NCBI GenBank assembly: GCA_028824685.1
Contig: JAPPCZ010000079.1
Location: 1-44,739, forward strand
Direction of reading: 5' to 3'
DNA from: Candidatus Poribacteria bacterium
Lineage (GTDB): Bacteria > Poribacteria > WGA-4E > WGA-3G
DNA length: 44,739 nucleotides
The position numbers and the translations under genes were made by a program. Numbering within the stretch: the stretch's first letter is position 1; every line of letters starts with the position of its first letter. The notes below the pieces were generated by a model. The model made no database searches and was not told the DNA's origin. It saw only the letters and a list, made by a program, of their open reading frames with translations. This document shows positions 7,876-16,000 of this stretch, piece after piece.

Positions 7876-8574
7876 ATGAAAATTATGATGGTATTAGCAG
7901 GATTTGTGTTGATGGTAGCCTATTGTGTTATCAGCACGAGCGACGTGGCACAGGCGGAGGAAGTCTTGGGAACAGGAACGGATTCACTGCTGGGAGGTGA
8001 CCTAACCGACCCAGAAGACGATGGTGCTCCTGATGCAGATGAGGGTTACAACGCCATTTTCACAGCCAACGAAGAACCCGGATTCGGGGGTGGGGAATTT
8101 TCGTTTAACGTCTTCGATAACATCCTTGGCGGCGGCAATGCGAAATGGTGCTGCGGACGTGGGGGCGGTATTCCGGATGAAGGTTTACATGTAACAGCTG
8201 AGCTTGAGGAGTCGTACGTATTGACACACTTCACCGTATCTTCAGCGAACGATGTTCCTACGAGGGACCCTACAGTGTGGGAAGTTCAAGGGTCGAACGA
8301 CGGCGAGGATTTTACGACTATCTTTTCTCACGATGGAGATAGTTTTTGGGATCAGCGACTGCAAGTCGTCCTTTTTGAGGCAGGGGAAGATTTCGAAGCT
8401 CAAACCACCAGATATCGGTTTTTTCGGCATGTTACTTTTGACACTGCATCGAACCCGGCTGGGGCGTACTTTCAAATTGGCGAAATTGAGTACTTCGGCG
8501 ATAGTAGTCTTACCCCAGTAGACCCTAAAACCAAACTCACAACCACATGGGGTAGCATCAAAAACATCCGATAA
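7876..8574 (+). CDS. Secreted discoidin-like (F5/8 type C) protein with the shared C-terminal tail
   Basis: I start at 7876 (MKIMMVLAG), which follows AAGAGGATAA and gives a clean signal peptide ending near VAQAEE; an upstream ATG at 7792 would bury it. The body has the pattern of a discoidin/F5-8C carbohydrate-binding sandwich: HFTVSSANDVPTRDPTVWEV, QGSNDGEDF, RYRFFRHVTF and IGEIEYFG. An early stretch (CCGRGGG) holds adjacent cysteines. The protein ends KLTTTWGSIKNIR. It lies opposite the four VWLNG paralogues and probably shares their export route, although its main domain is unrelated. Confidence 0.78.
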   Translation: MKIMMVLAGFVLMVAYCVISTSDVAQAEEVLGTGTDSLLGGDLTDPEDDGAPDADEGYNAIFTANEEPGFGGGEFSFNVFDNILGGGNAKWCCGRGGGIPDEGLHVTAELEESYVLTHFTVSSANDVPTRDPTVWEVQGSNDGEDFTTIFSHDGDSFWDQRLQVVLFEAGEDFEAQTTRYRFFRHVTFDTASNPAGAYFQIGEIEYFGDSSLTPVDPKTKLTTTWGSIKNIR

Positions 8575-8596
8575 ACGCAAATATCAGACATTTTCT

Positions 8597-8638
8597 AAAT
8601 CGGCTTGAATCCAGTAATAACTTGGTTTGAGCCGATTT
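8597..8638 (+). terminator. Intrinsic terminator after the discoidin-like gene
   Basis: AAATCGGCT (8597-8605) pairs with AGCCGATTT (8630-8638), followed within a few bases by a T-run (8643-8647). It lies 23 bases past the stop at 8574. Confidence 0.65.
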
Positions 8639-8644
8639 CATATT

Positions 8645-8701
8645 TTTATAAACTATCAGTAATATGTATCAACTAAAAATTCTTAAAACTAAATAACCCA
8701 A
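8645..8701. repeat. Right-end fragment of MITE-like family M
   Basis: This stretch matches the right part of the element at 7554-7716: TATAAACTATC, TATCAACT and AAAACTAAATAACCC appear in the same order and spacing. No left end is visible, so it is a solo or truncated copy. Confidence 0.55.
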
Positions 8702-8715
8702 TTCTAAAACTTCAG

Positions 8716-9021
8716 TTATTCTGGCGCTAACTGCTTTTGAACGCTGTCAACCTTATCTTCCATCGTTTGGTTTCTATCAATCCGAGTGCCAAATTTGAGT
8801 GTTGTCGTAATTCTCGGCGCGCCCATCTGATGGACTACCTCATGACACCGTTTAATTGCATCAAACATGGTATCCCATTCGCCTTCAATATTAGTGCCGT
8901 AAGCGTGCAGTTTTGTTTTTAAACCCGCTTCTTTCAGAACATTTTCACATGCAGTGACATATTTTGAGACAGAAACGCCAACACCCATCGGCACGACGCA
9001 CAAATCAGCAATAACTTTCAT
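8716..9021 (-). CDS. Thiamine-binding protein of the MTH1187/YqgV type
   Basis: The 101 residues match the small ferredoxin-like MTH1187/YqgV family in length and layout. The N-terminus VIADLCVVPMGVGVSVSKYV is the family's hallmark strand-loop, and HAYGTNIEGEWDTMFDAIK follows with the conserved G-T-x-I-E-G core. Members bind thiamine or its phosphates; whether they act as sensors or carriers is not settled. It starts 10 bases after the stop of the aldo/keto reductase gene on the same strand, so the two are probably co-transcribed. Confidence 0.85.
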   Translation of the reverse strand: MKVIADLCVVPMGVGVSVSKYVTACENVLKEAGLKTKLHAYGTNIEGEWDTMFDAIKRCHEVVHQMGAPRITTTLKFGTRIDRNQTMEDKVDSVQKQLAPE

Positions 9022-9031
9022 GTGTTACTTC

Positions 9032-9970
9032 CTAATTCTCGCGTAGTTTTTCCAGAATGGCAGCAGGCAAGGGAGACGCCCCAGAGGTCGCGACACCGTC
9101 CTTGACTTGCACAGGAGTCATCATTCCCGGAATGACACAACAGACCGCTGGATGTGCTAAAATAAATTTCAGTGCAGCTTGCGGCAGGCTTCGTGCCTTA
9201 TCACTAATGACCGATTTAATCTTTTCCACACGTTCTAAATCAGCGAGAAATTTCTCACGGGGCCACGTCTTTCGATAATCGTTTTCAGCAAATTCTGTGT
9301 TTGCGTTGAGTTGTCCTGAAAGCAAACCTGACGAAAGTGGTTGACGTGCAACAACTGCAATCCCTTTTTCAGCAGCCGTTTCCATCACAGGTTTTGCCAT
9401 GTCTTGGTTAAGGATATTATAAGTTAGCATCAAGGAAGAAATGCCGGTTTCTGCTATTGCTTTAAGTGCTTGTTCCTCATTTCCGAGACACAAGCCATAA
9501 AATCGAATTTTGCCTTCGGATTTTAGTTTTTCCATTGTACCGAATGCTTCATCCCATGCTTCAGCAGGAGGTGGGGCGTGGAATTGATAAATGTCTATCG
9601 CATCCTTTTTCAATCGGGTAAGACTGCCTTCAACTGCTTGACGGATATAATCTGGCGAAGCATTGAACGCGGGAACTGTCCCTCCTTGACTAATCCAGCC
9701 ATCAGAGTCCAATTCGTAACCCAGTTTTGTTGCGATGACAACTCTATTTCCGAGTGCAGAAAATGCTTCACCTAAAAGGTGTTCAGCGCGGCCACCACCG
9801 TATTGGTCAGCGGTGTCGTAGAAGGTAACACCTCTTTCAAAAGCGTATCGGAGAAGATCAACAGCCTCTTTTTCGCCTATATCTCCCCATTCACGCCCGC
9901 CGAGTTCCCATGTTCCCATGCCGATTTCAGAGACGATCAGACCCGTTTTACCAAATTTGCGCTGTCGCAT
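9032..9970 (-). CDS. Aldo/keto reductase
   Basis: Start at 9970 (MRQRKFGKTGL) is preferred because GGAGGAAG lies about eight bases upstream; an ATG at 10000 lacks one. The 312-residue protein is a complete AKR barrel. The catalytic tetrad is visible as Asp in YDTADQYG, Tyr four residues on, Lys in IATKLGY and His in QFHAPPP. The C-terminal NADP-binding region includes CVIPGMMTP. The family reduces carbonyls of sugars and aldehydes with NAD(P)H in the cytoplasm. It is followed by the thiamine-binding gene at a 10-base gap; the substrate is unknown. Confidence 0.88.
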   Translation of the reverse strand: MRQRKFGKTGLIVSEIGMGTWELGGREWGDIGEKEAVDLLRYAFERGVTFYDTADQYGGGRAEHLLGEAFSALGNRVVIATKLGYELDSDGWISQGGTVPAFNASPDYIRQAVEGSLTRLKKDAIDIYQFHAPPPAEAWDEAFGTMEKLKSEGKIRFYGLCLGNEEQALKAIAETGISSLMLTYNILNQDMAKPVMETAAEKGIAVVARQPLSSGLLSGQLNANTEFAENDYRKTWPREKFLADLERVEKIKSVISDKARSLPQAALKFILAHPAVCCVIPGMMTPVQVKDGVATSGASPLPAAILEKLREN

Positions 9971-10171
9971 CAGTTCTTCCTCCACATGACTTGTTGTCAT
10001 TTTATAAAATAGAGGTTATTTTGTCAATAATTAATTTTCCCATTGAACACAATTAGATTGACAGGTCACTCCTGTTTTTGATAGGATATAGTCATCTAAG
10101 CACTCAAGAAATGCTTCCACGCGCTTAGAAAAGATAAAACACGCATATTAATTTTATTTCTAAGGACATAC

Positions 10172-11212
10172 ATGAAATTATTGGTCACTGGCGGTGCTGG
10201 ATTTATCGGCACAAACTTTATCCGATATTGGCTCAAGGAGTATCCGAAAGATGTTGTGATCAACCTTGATCGGTTGACTTATGCTGGGAATCTTACAAAC
10301 CTGACAGATATTGTCTTAGCTTATTCTGATCGATATGTTTTTGCGCATGGTGATATTCTGGACGATGCATTCGTTTCAGAACTTATAGAAACACATCAAC
10401 CAGATGTGATTGTGAACTTTGCGGCAGAATCGCACAATAGCCGGGCAATCTTACAGCCGCGCCAATTTTTTGAAACAAACGTAATCGGGACACAAGTTTT
10501 ATTAGATGCGGCTCGTCAGTACGGCGTGCCTCGGTTTCATCATATCTCAACCTGTGAGGTTTACGGCGAATTGTCATTAGATTCCTCCGATGCTTTTACC
10601 GAAACCGCACCTTACCGCCCACAGACTCCCTATAACGCGTCAAAAGCAGCTGCCGACCATCTTGTAAACGCATATTTCCATAGCTTCGGACTACCGATAA
10701 CTATTTCTAATTGTTCTAATAATTACGGGGCATATCAGCATCCTGAAAAGTTGATACCGCTTTTCACAACGAATGCTATACAAGATTTGCCTTTGACGCT
10801 TTACCGCAGTAGTCATAACTGTCGAGAATGGTTACATGTTGATGACCATTGCCGTGCAATTGCATCGGTTATCCATAACGGCAAGATTGGAGAAACATAT
10901 AACATCGGTAGTGGCGTTGAGAAAAGTATTGAAGAAGTTACCGACTTTATTTTAGGAACGCTTGGCAAACCGCAAACCCTGAAAACCTATGTGCCTGATA
11001 GACCAGGGCATGATTGCAGATATCTTTTGGATTCAGCGAAAATCCATCGTGAACTCGGGTGGGAACTGGAAATACCTTTTGAACAAGGTATGCAACAAAC
11101 AATTCAGTGGTATGTTGAAAATCGGGAATGGTGGGAGAAAATACAGCAAAATACCGATAAGGACGTAGTGCAAGAAGACAAATGGGAAACGTTCTCTCAA
11201 CAAAAGAGGTAA
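10172..11212 (+). CDS. dTDP-glucose 4,6-dehydratase-like (RfbB-type) extended SDR
   Basis: The 346 residues are typical of RfbB. The NAD-binding glycine motif GGAGFIGTNF opens the protein, and DRLTYAGNLTNL follows. The catalytic Ser/Thr region reads HISTCEVYGEL and the Tyr-Lys pair is in PYNASKAAADH. SNNYGAYQHPEKLIP and RPGHDCRY are hallmark stretches of dTDP-glucose dehydratases. The enzyme would make dTDP-4-keto-6-deoxyglucose for deoxysugars. No rfbA, rfbC or rfbD is nearby; instead it is followed after four bases by a PhyH dioxygenase gene, so a non-standard nucleotide-sugar substrate is possible. Confidence 0.87.
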   Translation: MKLLVTGGAGFIGTNFIRYWLKEYPKDVVINLDRLTYAGNLTNLTDIVLAYSDRYVFAHGDILDDAFVSELIETHQPDVIVNFAAESHNSRAILQPRQFFETNVIGTQVLLDAARQYGVPRFHHISTCEVYGELSLDSSDAFTETAPYRPQTPYNASKAAADHLVNAYFHSFGLPITISNCSNNYGAYQHPEKLIPLFTTNAIQDLPLTLYRSSHNCREWLHVDDHCRAIASVIHNGKIGETYNIGSGVEKSIEEVTDFILGTLGKPQTLKTYVPDRPGHDCRYLLDSAKIHRELGWELEIPFEQGMQQTIQWYVENREWWEKIQQNTDKDVVQEDKWETFSQQKR

Positions 11213-11216
11213 GTGT

Positions 11217-12185
11217 ATGAAATTGACAGACAACCAACTTGCAACTTGGAAACGTGACGGAATTATCGTTGTGCCAAACGTCTTTTCGCAGGAAGTCGTT
11301 TCTGCTGCGTTGGAAGCAGTTGAGCGAAACGCTTATGATGGGTTATCTTACGCGGAATATCGTGCAAAATGGGACGATAAACTGGACGAACTCGAAAGTG
11401 CATATCAAAACAATAGTCCCATGAATCAACTTGCGGGTCCCCTTGCAAAAGTTTCGCACTTTCCAACAGGGTTAGAAACAGTGGACACGCTCATTGAAAA
11501 TGAAACCTATCTTGGGATTGCGCAGCAGCTGTTAGACACAGAGGAAATTCGGATCAGTTATGGACAGATATTTCTAAGAGAAGGGCTAACGGATAAGCGT
11601 TACAGTGAACACCCGTGGCAAGGGTATCATATTGATAATGGCACAAATGCAGCGTTGCCGCCGCACCCTGATTGGCAGCGTTACGGATATATTCTATGCA
11701 GCATCATGCTGCACGATGTTGATTTGGACGGTGCCCCGATGCTCATCTGTCCGGGTTCACAGGACCAACTAGATATGATATGGGAAAAACATCCCGGTAG
11801 TGCGGGTGGACTCGGGATTCCTGACTTGCGCGAGTTTAAGGAATTGGCAGAACCTGTTCCTCTCACGGCGAAAGCGGGGAGTGCTATTTATCGGTCAAGT
11901 TATATTGTTCATGCTGCGCAGCCGTTTGCGAACAGAAGCAAACAACGGGTATGGATGGGCTATCACTTTCACCGTGCCGACAATGCCAGTTGGTGTTTAA
12001 CAACACGACCCATCCCACGGTCAAGTCCACATTATATGAACTTTATCACACAAACAACACCTGCTGTGAGACGCGTATTAGGGTGGCCTGCTCCTGGCGA
12101 TTCATACTACACACCGCAAGCATTAGATCGTTTAGCACAAGCGTTTCCGGGAATTGATTTAGAACCTTATCGGAATATCGCTTAG
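11217..12185 (+). CDS. Phytanoyl-CoA dioxygenase (PhyH) family protein
   Basis: At 322 residues this is a full-length Fe(II)/2-oxoglutarate oxygenase of the PhyH family. The iron ligands are His and Asp in QGYHIDNGTN and a distal His in SYIVHAAQPF, followed by the Arg (NRSKQRVWMG) that usually binds 2-oxoglutarate. The N-terminal WKRDGIIVVPNVF is typical. The ATG lies four bases after the RfbB-like stop, with AAGAGGTAAG serving as RBS, so translation is probably coupled. The natural substrate of such bacterial members is generally unknown. Confidence 0.87.
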   Translation: MKLTDNQLATWKRDGIIVVPNVFSQEVVSAALEAVERNAYDGLSYAEYRAKWDDKLDELESAYQNNSPMNQLAGPLAKVSHFPTGLETVDTLIENETYLGIAQQLLDTEEIRISYGQIFLREGLTDKRYSEHPWQGYHIDNGTNAALPPHPDWQRYGYILCSIMLHDVDLDGAPMLICPGSQDQLDMIWEKHPGSAGGLGIPDLREFKELAEPVPLTAKAGSAIYRSSYIVHAAQPFANRSKQRVWMGYHFHRADNASWCLTTRPIPRSSPHYMNFITQTTPAVRRVLGWPAPGDSYYTPQALDRLAQAFPGIDLEPYRNIA

Positions 12186-12186
12186 G

Positions 12187-12897
12187 TTATTGCGGACACC
12201 ACGCCATCACTGTGCCAAAACTGGCAAACATGCTATTCTCGCCGCTTGTTAATATACGTGAACCTTGTACAACAATCCGCGCATCTTGACTTGTGATTTT
12301 GTAACTGACAGGCGCATCTTTAGCAATCAACGGTTCCCCGTTCGCGTCTTTTAGTTTATCCAACCGATAATGCACCGACCTATGCGCAGGCACGTCAAAT
12401 TCGCAGGAGACGTTCTCCATCGCAGTGTCTTCATAAAGCACCTCTAAGAGACAGCGCGTATCAATATCTGCAGTGTTGGAAATGCATATAGATTCATGCG
12501 AAAAATAGCCACCACCATGCTGCTCCCACTCCTGCTCTGCTGCGGTTAACCCTGCCATGTAGCCATCAGGAATCACCCAAACGTAAGCACCGTCCCCATC
12601 TGAGATATAGGATTTGAGCGCATCCGATACTGCTTCTGGATTTTCTTCAATTTCATCTAATGAAATCACCAGAAATCGGGAGTATAGTTGAATTTCTTTT
12701 GAGGGACTATGCTCTTTTAGTTGTCCTATTACATTCAAACACAATCTATTTTCAGCTAATATCTCAAGACGACTCACACCTTGAGATATTAGCCAATCCC
12801 CAAACGTATCGTTGAGAAGCGTTGTTAAGGTATCATGATTTGAGATACCTGCTTGTTTGTATTCTCGTATCGTTGCGAATAGTGTTTCATAAGTCAT
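12187..12897 (-). CDS. ASRT-like (sensory rhodopsin transducer family) domain protein with N-terminal extension
   Basis: The C-terminal part, from about residue 100, matches the Anabaena sensory rhodopsin transducer family: WVIPDGYMAG, HESICISNTADIDT, VLYEDT, FDVPAHRSVHYRLDKL, PVSYKITSQDARIVVQGSR and SMFASFGTVMAW appear in the family order. That domain forms beta-rich tetramers in known members. The first ~95 residues are an extra helical region I do not recognise. There is no rhodopsin gene in the window. It is the last of four minus-strand genes beginning at 13969; gaps are small, so an operon is likely. Confidence 0.7.
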   Translation of the reverse strand: MTYETLFATIREYKQAGISNHDTLTTLLNDTFGDWLISQGVSRLEILAENRLCLNVIGQLKEHSPSKEIQLYSRFLVISLDEIEENPEAVSDALKSYISDGDGAYVWVIPDGYMAGLTAAEQEWEQHGGGYFSHESICISNTADIDTRCLLEVLYEDTAMENVSCEFDVPAHRSVHYRLDKLKDANGEPLIAKDAPVSYKITSQDARIVVQGSRILTSGENSMFASFGTVMAWCPQ

Positions 12898-12917
12898 AGA
12901 TTTCTCCTTGAGAGGTT

Positions 12918-13262
12918 TTATACCATCCAGCGTCCATCAATACCAAGTAGTGCCATCAACACTCGCAAAAGCACAACCTCTGCCTCGTCTCCAACAAACT
13001 GACGATGTGTGTCAATATAGGTATTATAATCTGCTGCCCATTCACGAAAGTAGGTTTCGTATTCCCAACCATCTGCAGTGCGGCGGAAACTGGAACGTTC
13101 TGGATAAGGGAGTTTTTGATTTAAGAGTTCGTTGAGTTGTTCAGCGGTTGGTATCCATAAGTCTTTGCTGTTTTCTGAGGTGGGTTGAAGTGCTTGAATT
13201 GCAGAGTGTTGGCACATTTCAAGGTAATCTTTGGAATAAGTATGTTTTTCTGATGAGGTCAT
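12918..13262 (-). CDS. Hypothetical protein, 114 residues
   Basis: I do not recognise this protein. It is soluble-looking, rich in charged and aromatic residues (GWEYETYFREWAADYNTY), with no signal peptide or membrane segment. It ends in a short hydrophobic helix (VVLLRVLMALLGIDGRWMV). It sits 20 bases before the ASRT-like gene and about 40 bases after the restored end of the Doc reading frame, so it belongs to the same minus-strand unit. Confidence 0.6.
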   Translation of the reverse strand: MTSSEKHTYSKDYLEMCQHSAIQALQPTSENSKDLWIPTAEQLNELLNQKLPYPERSSFRRTADGWEYETYFREWAADYNTYIDTHRQFVGDEAEVVLLRVLMALLGIDGRWMV

Positions 13263-13302
13263 GGCGTGGAGAGGTGTTAAAAATTTAAACTCGGTCCCAC
13301 GA

Positions 13303-13697
13303 TCACGTCAAAATCCACTGCAGTATATGATCAGCAATTGTGTCAATATCAGTTATGGATCCATCAGCGATCTTAAGGCAAGTTCAATGATTGAATCGTC
13401 TATGTTTTCTCGGAACGAACAACCGTTCAAAACTAAAAACAAGAGCGCGCTATGCATGCCAATCCGTTTATTTCCATCTAAAAATATATGTCCGGTAATG
13501 ATGTGATGTGCATATACGGCTGCTTTTTGAAATACAGTTGGAAACAGTTCAGTGTCACCAAATCTTTGACTGACTATCTCAACCAAATAGTGTAACTGAT
13601 TTTCCTTTAATATTTGATAGTCACTTGCGTGCCAATCGGCTACCATCAAAATTTCCGAAATTGTCAAATATCTTACATGTTGCCCAAAATTTTCCAT
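13303..13697 (-). pseudogene. Doc/Fic-family toxin gene with a C-terminal frameshift
   Basis: The uninterrupted frame (13353-13697, 114 residues) carries the Fic/Doc active motif HIFLDGNKRIG, after RYLTISEIL and a helical core. It stops abruptly after IIELALRSLMDP. If one base is restored near 13372-13380, the frame continues as LKIADGSITDIDTIADHIL and ends at 13303, giving the usual Doc C-terminus. So the gene probably has a one-base deletion or a sequencing error. Doc proteins modify EF-Tu and are neutralised by an antitoxin; none is evident beside it. The start overlaps the upstream TPR gene by 25 bases. Confidence 0.75.
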
Positions 13698-13969
13698 GCT
13701 CGCTCATAGTCCTGCCCTATTTTATCTAAGGCAATGATAGCATCCATTGCAAGGTCTCTTGCGACATCCAAATCTTCTTTGGCTTTTTCCCTTTCTCCGA
13801 GGCGTAACCACGATCCACCACGATAGTAGTATGCCTCCGCATAGTCAGGTTTGAGTTCTATTGCCTTAGTATAGTCTTCAATGGCAAGTTCGTACTCGTC
13901 TTTTTTACTTTTCTCTATCCCGCTATTAAAGTACTTTTTAGCAAGTTCCTGATCCTGTTTTGCCATCAT
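13673..13969 (-). CDS. Small TPR-repeat protein
   Basis: The 98 residues hold at least two tetratricopeptide helices pairs, with KYFNSGIEKSKKDEYELAI, YTKAIELKPDYAEAYYYRG and a third degenerate unit (LGEREKAKEDLDVARDLA). GGAG precedes the ATG. TPR modules bind protein partners. The gene occupies the position an antitoxin would take in front of Doc and overlaps it, but no DNA-binding or Phd-like motif is visible, so an antitoxin role is only a possibility. Confidence 0.8.
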   Translation of the reverse strand: MMAKQDQELAKKYFNSGIEKSKKDEYELAIEDYTKAIELKPDYAEAYYYRGGSWLRLGEREKAKEDLDVARDLAMDAIIALDKIGQDYERAWKILGNM

Positions 13970-14176
13970 ATTTCTTCTCCAAAATGCGAATTACTTGAAA
14001 GTAATAATAACATACAAAATAGACAGATTCAACTAAATTTTGGAGGGTTGACCGAATTAAACTTGTCCCTGTGGACATTCTTTAGGGCACAATAATCCTT
14101 GCAAATCCTACGAAATTTCACTATAATATCCTATGCCACCAATGAATGACTTTTGTTAGGATGAAAAGAATATACA

Positions 14177-15007
14177 ATGAAACTTAGTTGTCTCCCTGTC
14201 TCTCTTTACGATGACATTTTTACCGGAAAAAGCACAGTTGCAGATTGGATCCGATTCGGTGCAGAATTGGGTTTAGATGCAGTTGACTTTAGCATCAAGT
14301 TCTTCTCACATCGTGATGAGAAAATTGTAACATTAATCCGTTCTATCCTTGCAAAACGCGGTTTAGAGGCATGCATGCTCGCTTGCTATTCCGATTTTAC
14401 ACATCCCGATGCAACGCAACGCGCACAAGAATTAATTGAACTAAAGGCAGATATCGCATTAGCAAAAGCGTTGGGAGCAAAATTTGTTCGGGTGACAGCA
14501 GGACAAAATCATCCTGGTATTGAACGCGAAGCGGGGATACGTTGGGTTGAAGACGGATTTCGACAGGCACTTGACGAAGCAGAAAGGCAAGGTATCACGC
14601 TTGCCTATGAAAATCATACCAAAGGCGCACCGTGGCAGTATTGGGACTTTTCACAACCCACAGAAATTTTCTTGGAAATCCTGGACGCACTTTCGGACAC
14701 ACCGCTTGGAGTGTGCTTTGACACAGCAAACCCTCTTGTACTTAACGAAGACGTTTTAGAACTGCTGGATAAAGTTATTGACCGCGTTGTTGTGCTGCAT
14801 GTCTTTGACATACGCGAAGCAGGGAAGTTTGAACCTGTTCGTGTCGGCACCGGCGCCTCACCGATTCCGCAAATCTTTTCCCGTATGCGGCAAGCCAATT
14901 ACGACGGTTGGCTCAGTATAGAGGAAGCCAGTCGTCAAGGACAACGAGGATTTGAAGAGTCAATCCAATATGTTTGGCAAGCATGGCAACAAGCATCATC
15001 CGCGTGA
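14177..15007 (+). CDS. Sugar phosphate isomerase/epimerase-like TIM-barrel protein
   Basis: This 276-residue protein is a second xylose isomerase-like TIM barrel. Metal ligands are likely Glu in LAYENHTKG (about residue 145), Asp in GVCFDTANP (about 180), His in VVLHVFDI (about 212) and Glu in SIEEASRQG (about 250). The substrate is unknown. Its 3' end overlaps the convergent PhyH gene by 12 bases. It is unrelated in detail to the isomerase at 1374-2234, so it is not a local duplicate. Confidence 0.83.
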   Translation: MKLSCLPVSLYDDIFTGKSTVADWIRFGAELGLDAVDFSIKFFSHRDEKIVTLIRSILAKRGLEACMLACYSDFTHPDATQRAQELIELKADIALAKALGAKFVRVTAGQNHPGIEREAGIRWVEDGFRQALDEAERQGITLAYENHTKGAPWQYWDFSQPTEIFLEILDALSDTPLGVCFDTANPLVLNEDVLELLDKVIDRVVVLHVFDIREAGKFEPVRVGTGASPIPQIFSRMRQANYDGWLSIEEASRQGQRGFEESIQYVWQAWQQASSA

Positions 15008-15847
15008 AGGTTCACTCATCCGTTCCTGTGCTTGACGAGAAAGTTCAGCAAGATGTCCATCATTTGCCCTCACTTGTTCGAGATGTATCTGACGTTCTGG
15101 TGTAGCGGTGTTTAGCATCTTTTCGCCATATTTCCGATCAATCCAGAACCGTGCCGAACCCGCGATATATGCCTGCAATGCGTCCAACTTTTCCTCTGGA
15201 TACCGTTGGCAGAGATTCATCGTGAACATACGTCTGCGTTTACCACCGCCAAACGCTGCGTGCTTGGTGTTATGGTTAAACAGTACAAGATCGCCAGGCG
15301 TTGTTTCAAAAACGACAGCAGGCACATCTTTCCCATGTATTTCCCATATCTCTTGACTTTTGCCAACCTGCTGACTCAACCCATCAGCATAGTTATCCCC
15401 AAATAGGTGACTACCCGGAATTACACGGAGCGCGCCAGTGTCACGTGTGAGTGGATCAAGGTAGAATGCAATTTTTATGTGCATTGGGTCTTCCAGTTTA
15501 TGTCCACCATCAGAATGCCATCCAGTATCACCAACATAGAAATTGCCATCACTTCCCATGTAGTTGAAATCGTCACCGATCAAGGTTTTCGCAATCGCCA
15601 AAATCCGCGGGTCATCCAGTAGTGATGATAATTCTTCACTCTGATCAATGAAAGGCACAATACAAGAGCGCGCTGTTCCTTCGTGCGGTTTGCCGTTGTG
15701 TCCGCCACCGCGTTCTGTCCAGACAGTTTCAAATGCATCCTGAATCGCCTCAATTCTGTCTGCCATCAGTTGCGGAAAACTTAAATAACCAAATGTCTTG
15801 AAGAAATTAATCTCCGAATCGGTGAGGTTGTAATCGTGTTGGTTCAT
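14996..15847 (-). CDS. Phytanoyl-CoA dioxygenase (PhyH) family protein
   Basis: Start at 15847 has GGAGG seven bases upstream; the ATG at 15853 is too close to it. The iron-binding HxD is in GWHSDGGHKLED, and the distal His and the 2-oxoglutarate Arg lie in HNTKHAAFGGGKRRRMF. VIPGSHLFGDNY is a typical PhyH stretch. It would catalyse an Fe(II)/2-oxoglutarate-dependent hydroxylation. It converges on the isomerase gene with a 12-base overlap of the 3' ends. It differs clearly from the PhyH protein at 11217. Confidence 0.87.
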   Translation of the reverse strand: MNQHDYNLTDSEINFFKTFGYLSFPQLMADRIEAIQDAFETVWTERGGGHNGKPHEGTARSCIVPFIDQSEELSSLLDDPRILAIAKTLIGDDFNYMGSDGNFYVGDTGWHSDGGHKLEDPMHIKIAFYLDPLTRDTGALRVIPGSHLFGDNYADGLSQQVGKSQEIWEIHGKDVPAVVFETTPGDLVLFNHNTKHAAFGGGKRRRMFTMNLCQRYPEEKLDALQAYIAGSARFWIDRKYGEKMLNTATPERQIHLEQVRANDGHLAELSRQAQERMSEPSRG

Positions 15848-15932
15848 TTTCATACCTCCCTTTGAATAGATACCGTTATCGTATCACACCTGTCATTAAT
15901 TTTGCAACAAAGATATTTCGTAACCTCTAAAC

Positions 15933-15962
15933 AAAAAAGGACATCTACTTCTGTAGATGTCC
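15933..15962 (-). terminator. Intrinsic terminator of the rsr gene
   Basis: On the minus strand GGACATCTAC (15962-15953) pairs perfectly with GTAGATGTCC (15948-15939) around a 4-base loop, followed by six T residues (15938-15933). It lies 39 bases after the rsr stop. Confidence 0.85.
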
Positions 15963-16000
15963 AATACGCAACTGAGAATGTTGAAAATGGTGTTGATTTG

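Noticed and set aside
10947..11237. Antisense reading frame of 96 codons
   Set aside because: It lies opposite the 3' end of the RfbB-like gene, with no ribosome site and no recognisable motif.
13673..13969. TPR protein as the Doc antitoxin
   Set aside because: Position fits, but no Phd- or DNA-binding-like motif is visible, so I list it only as a TPR protein.
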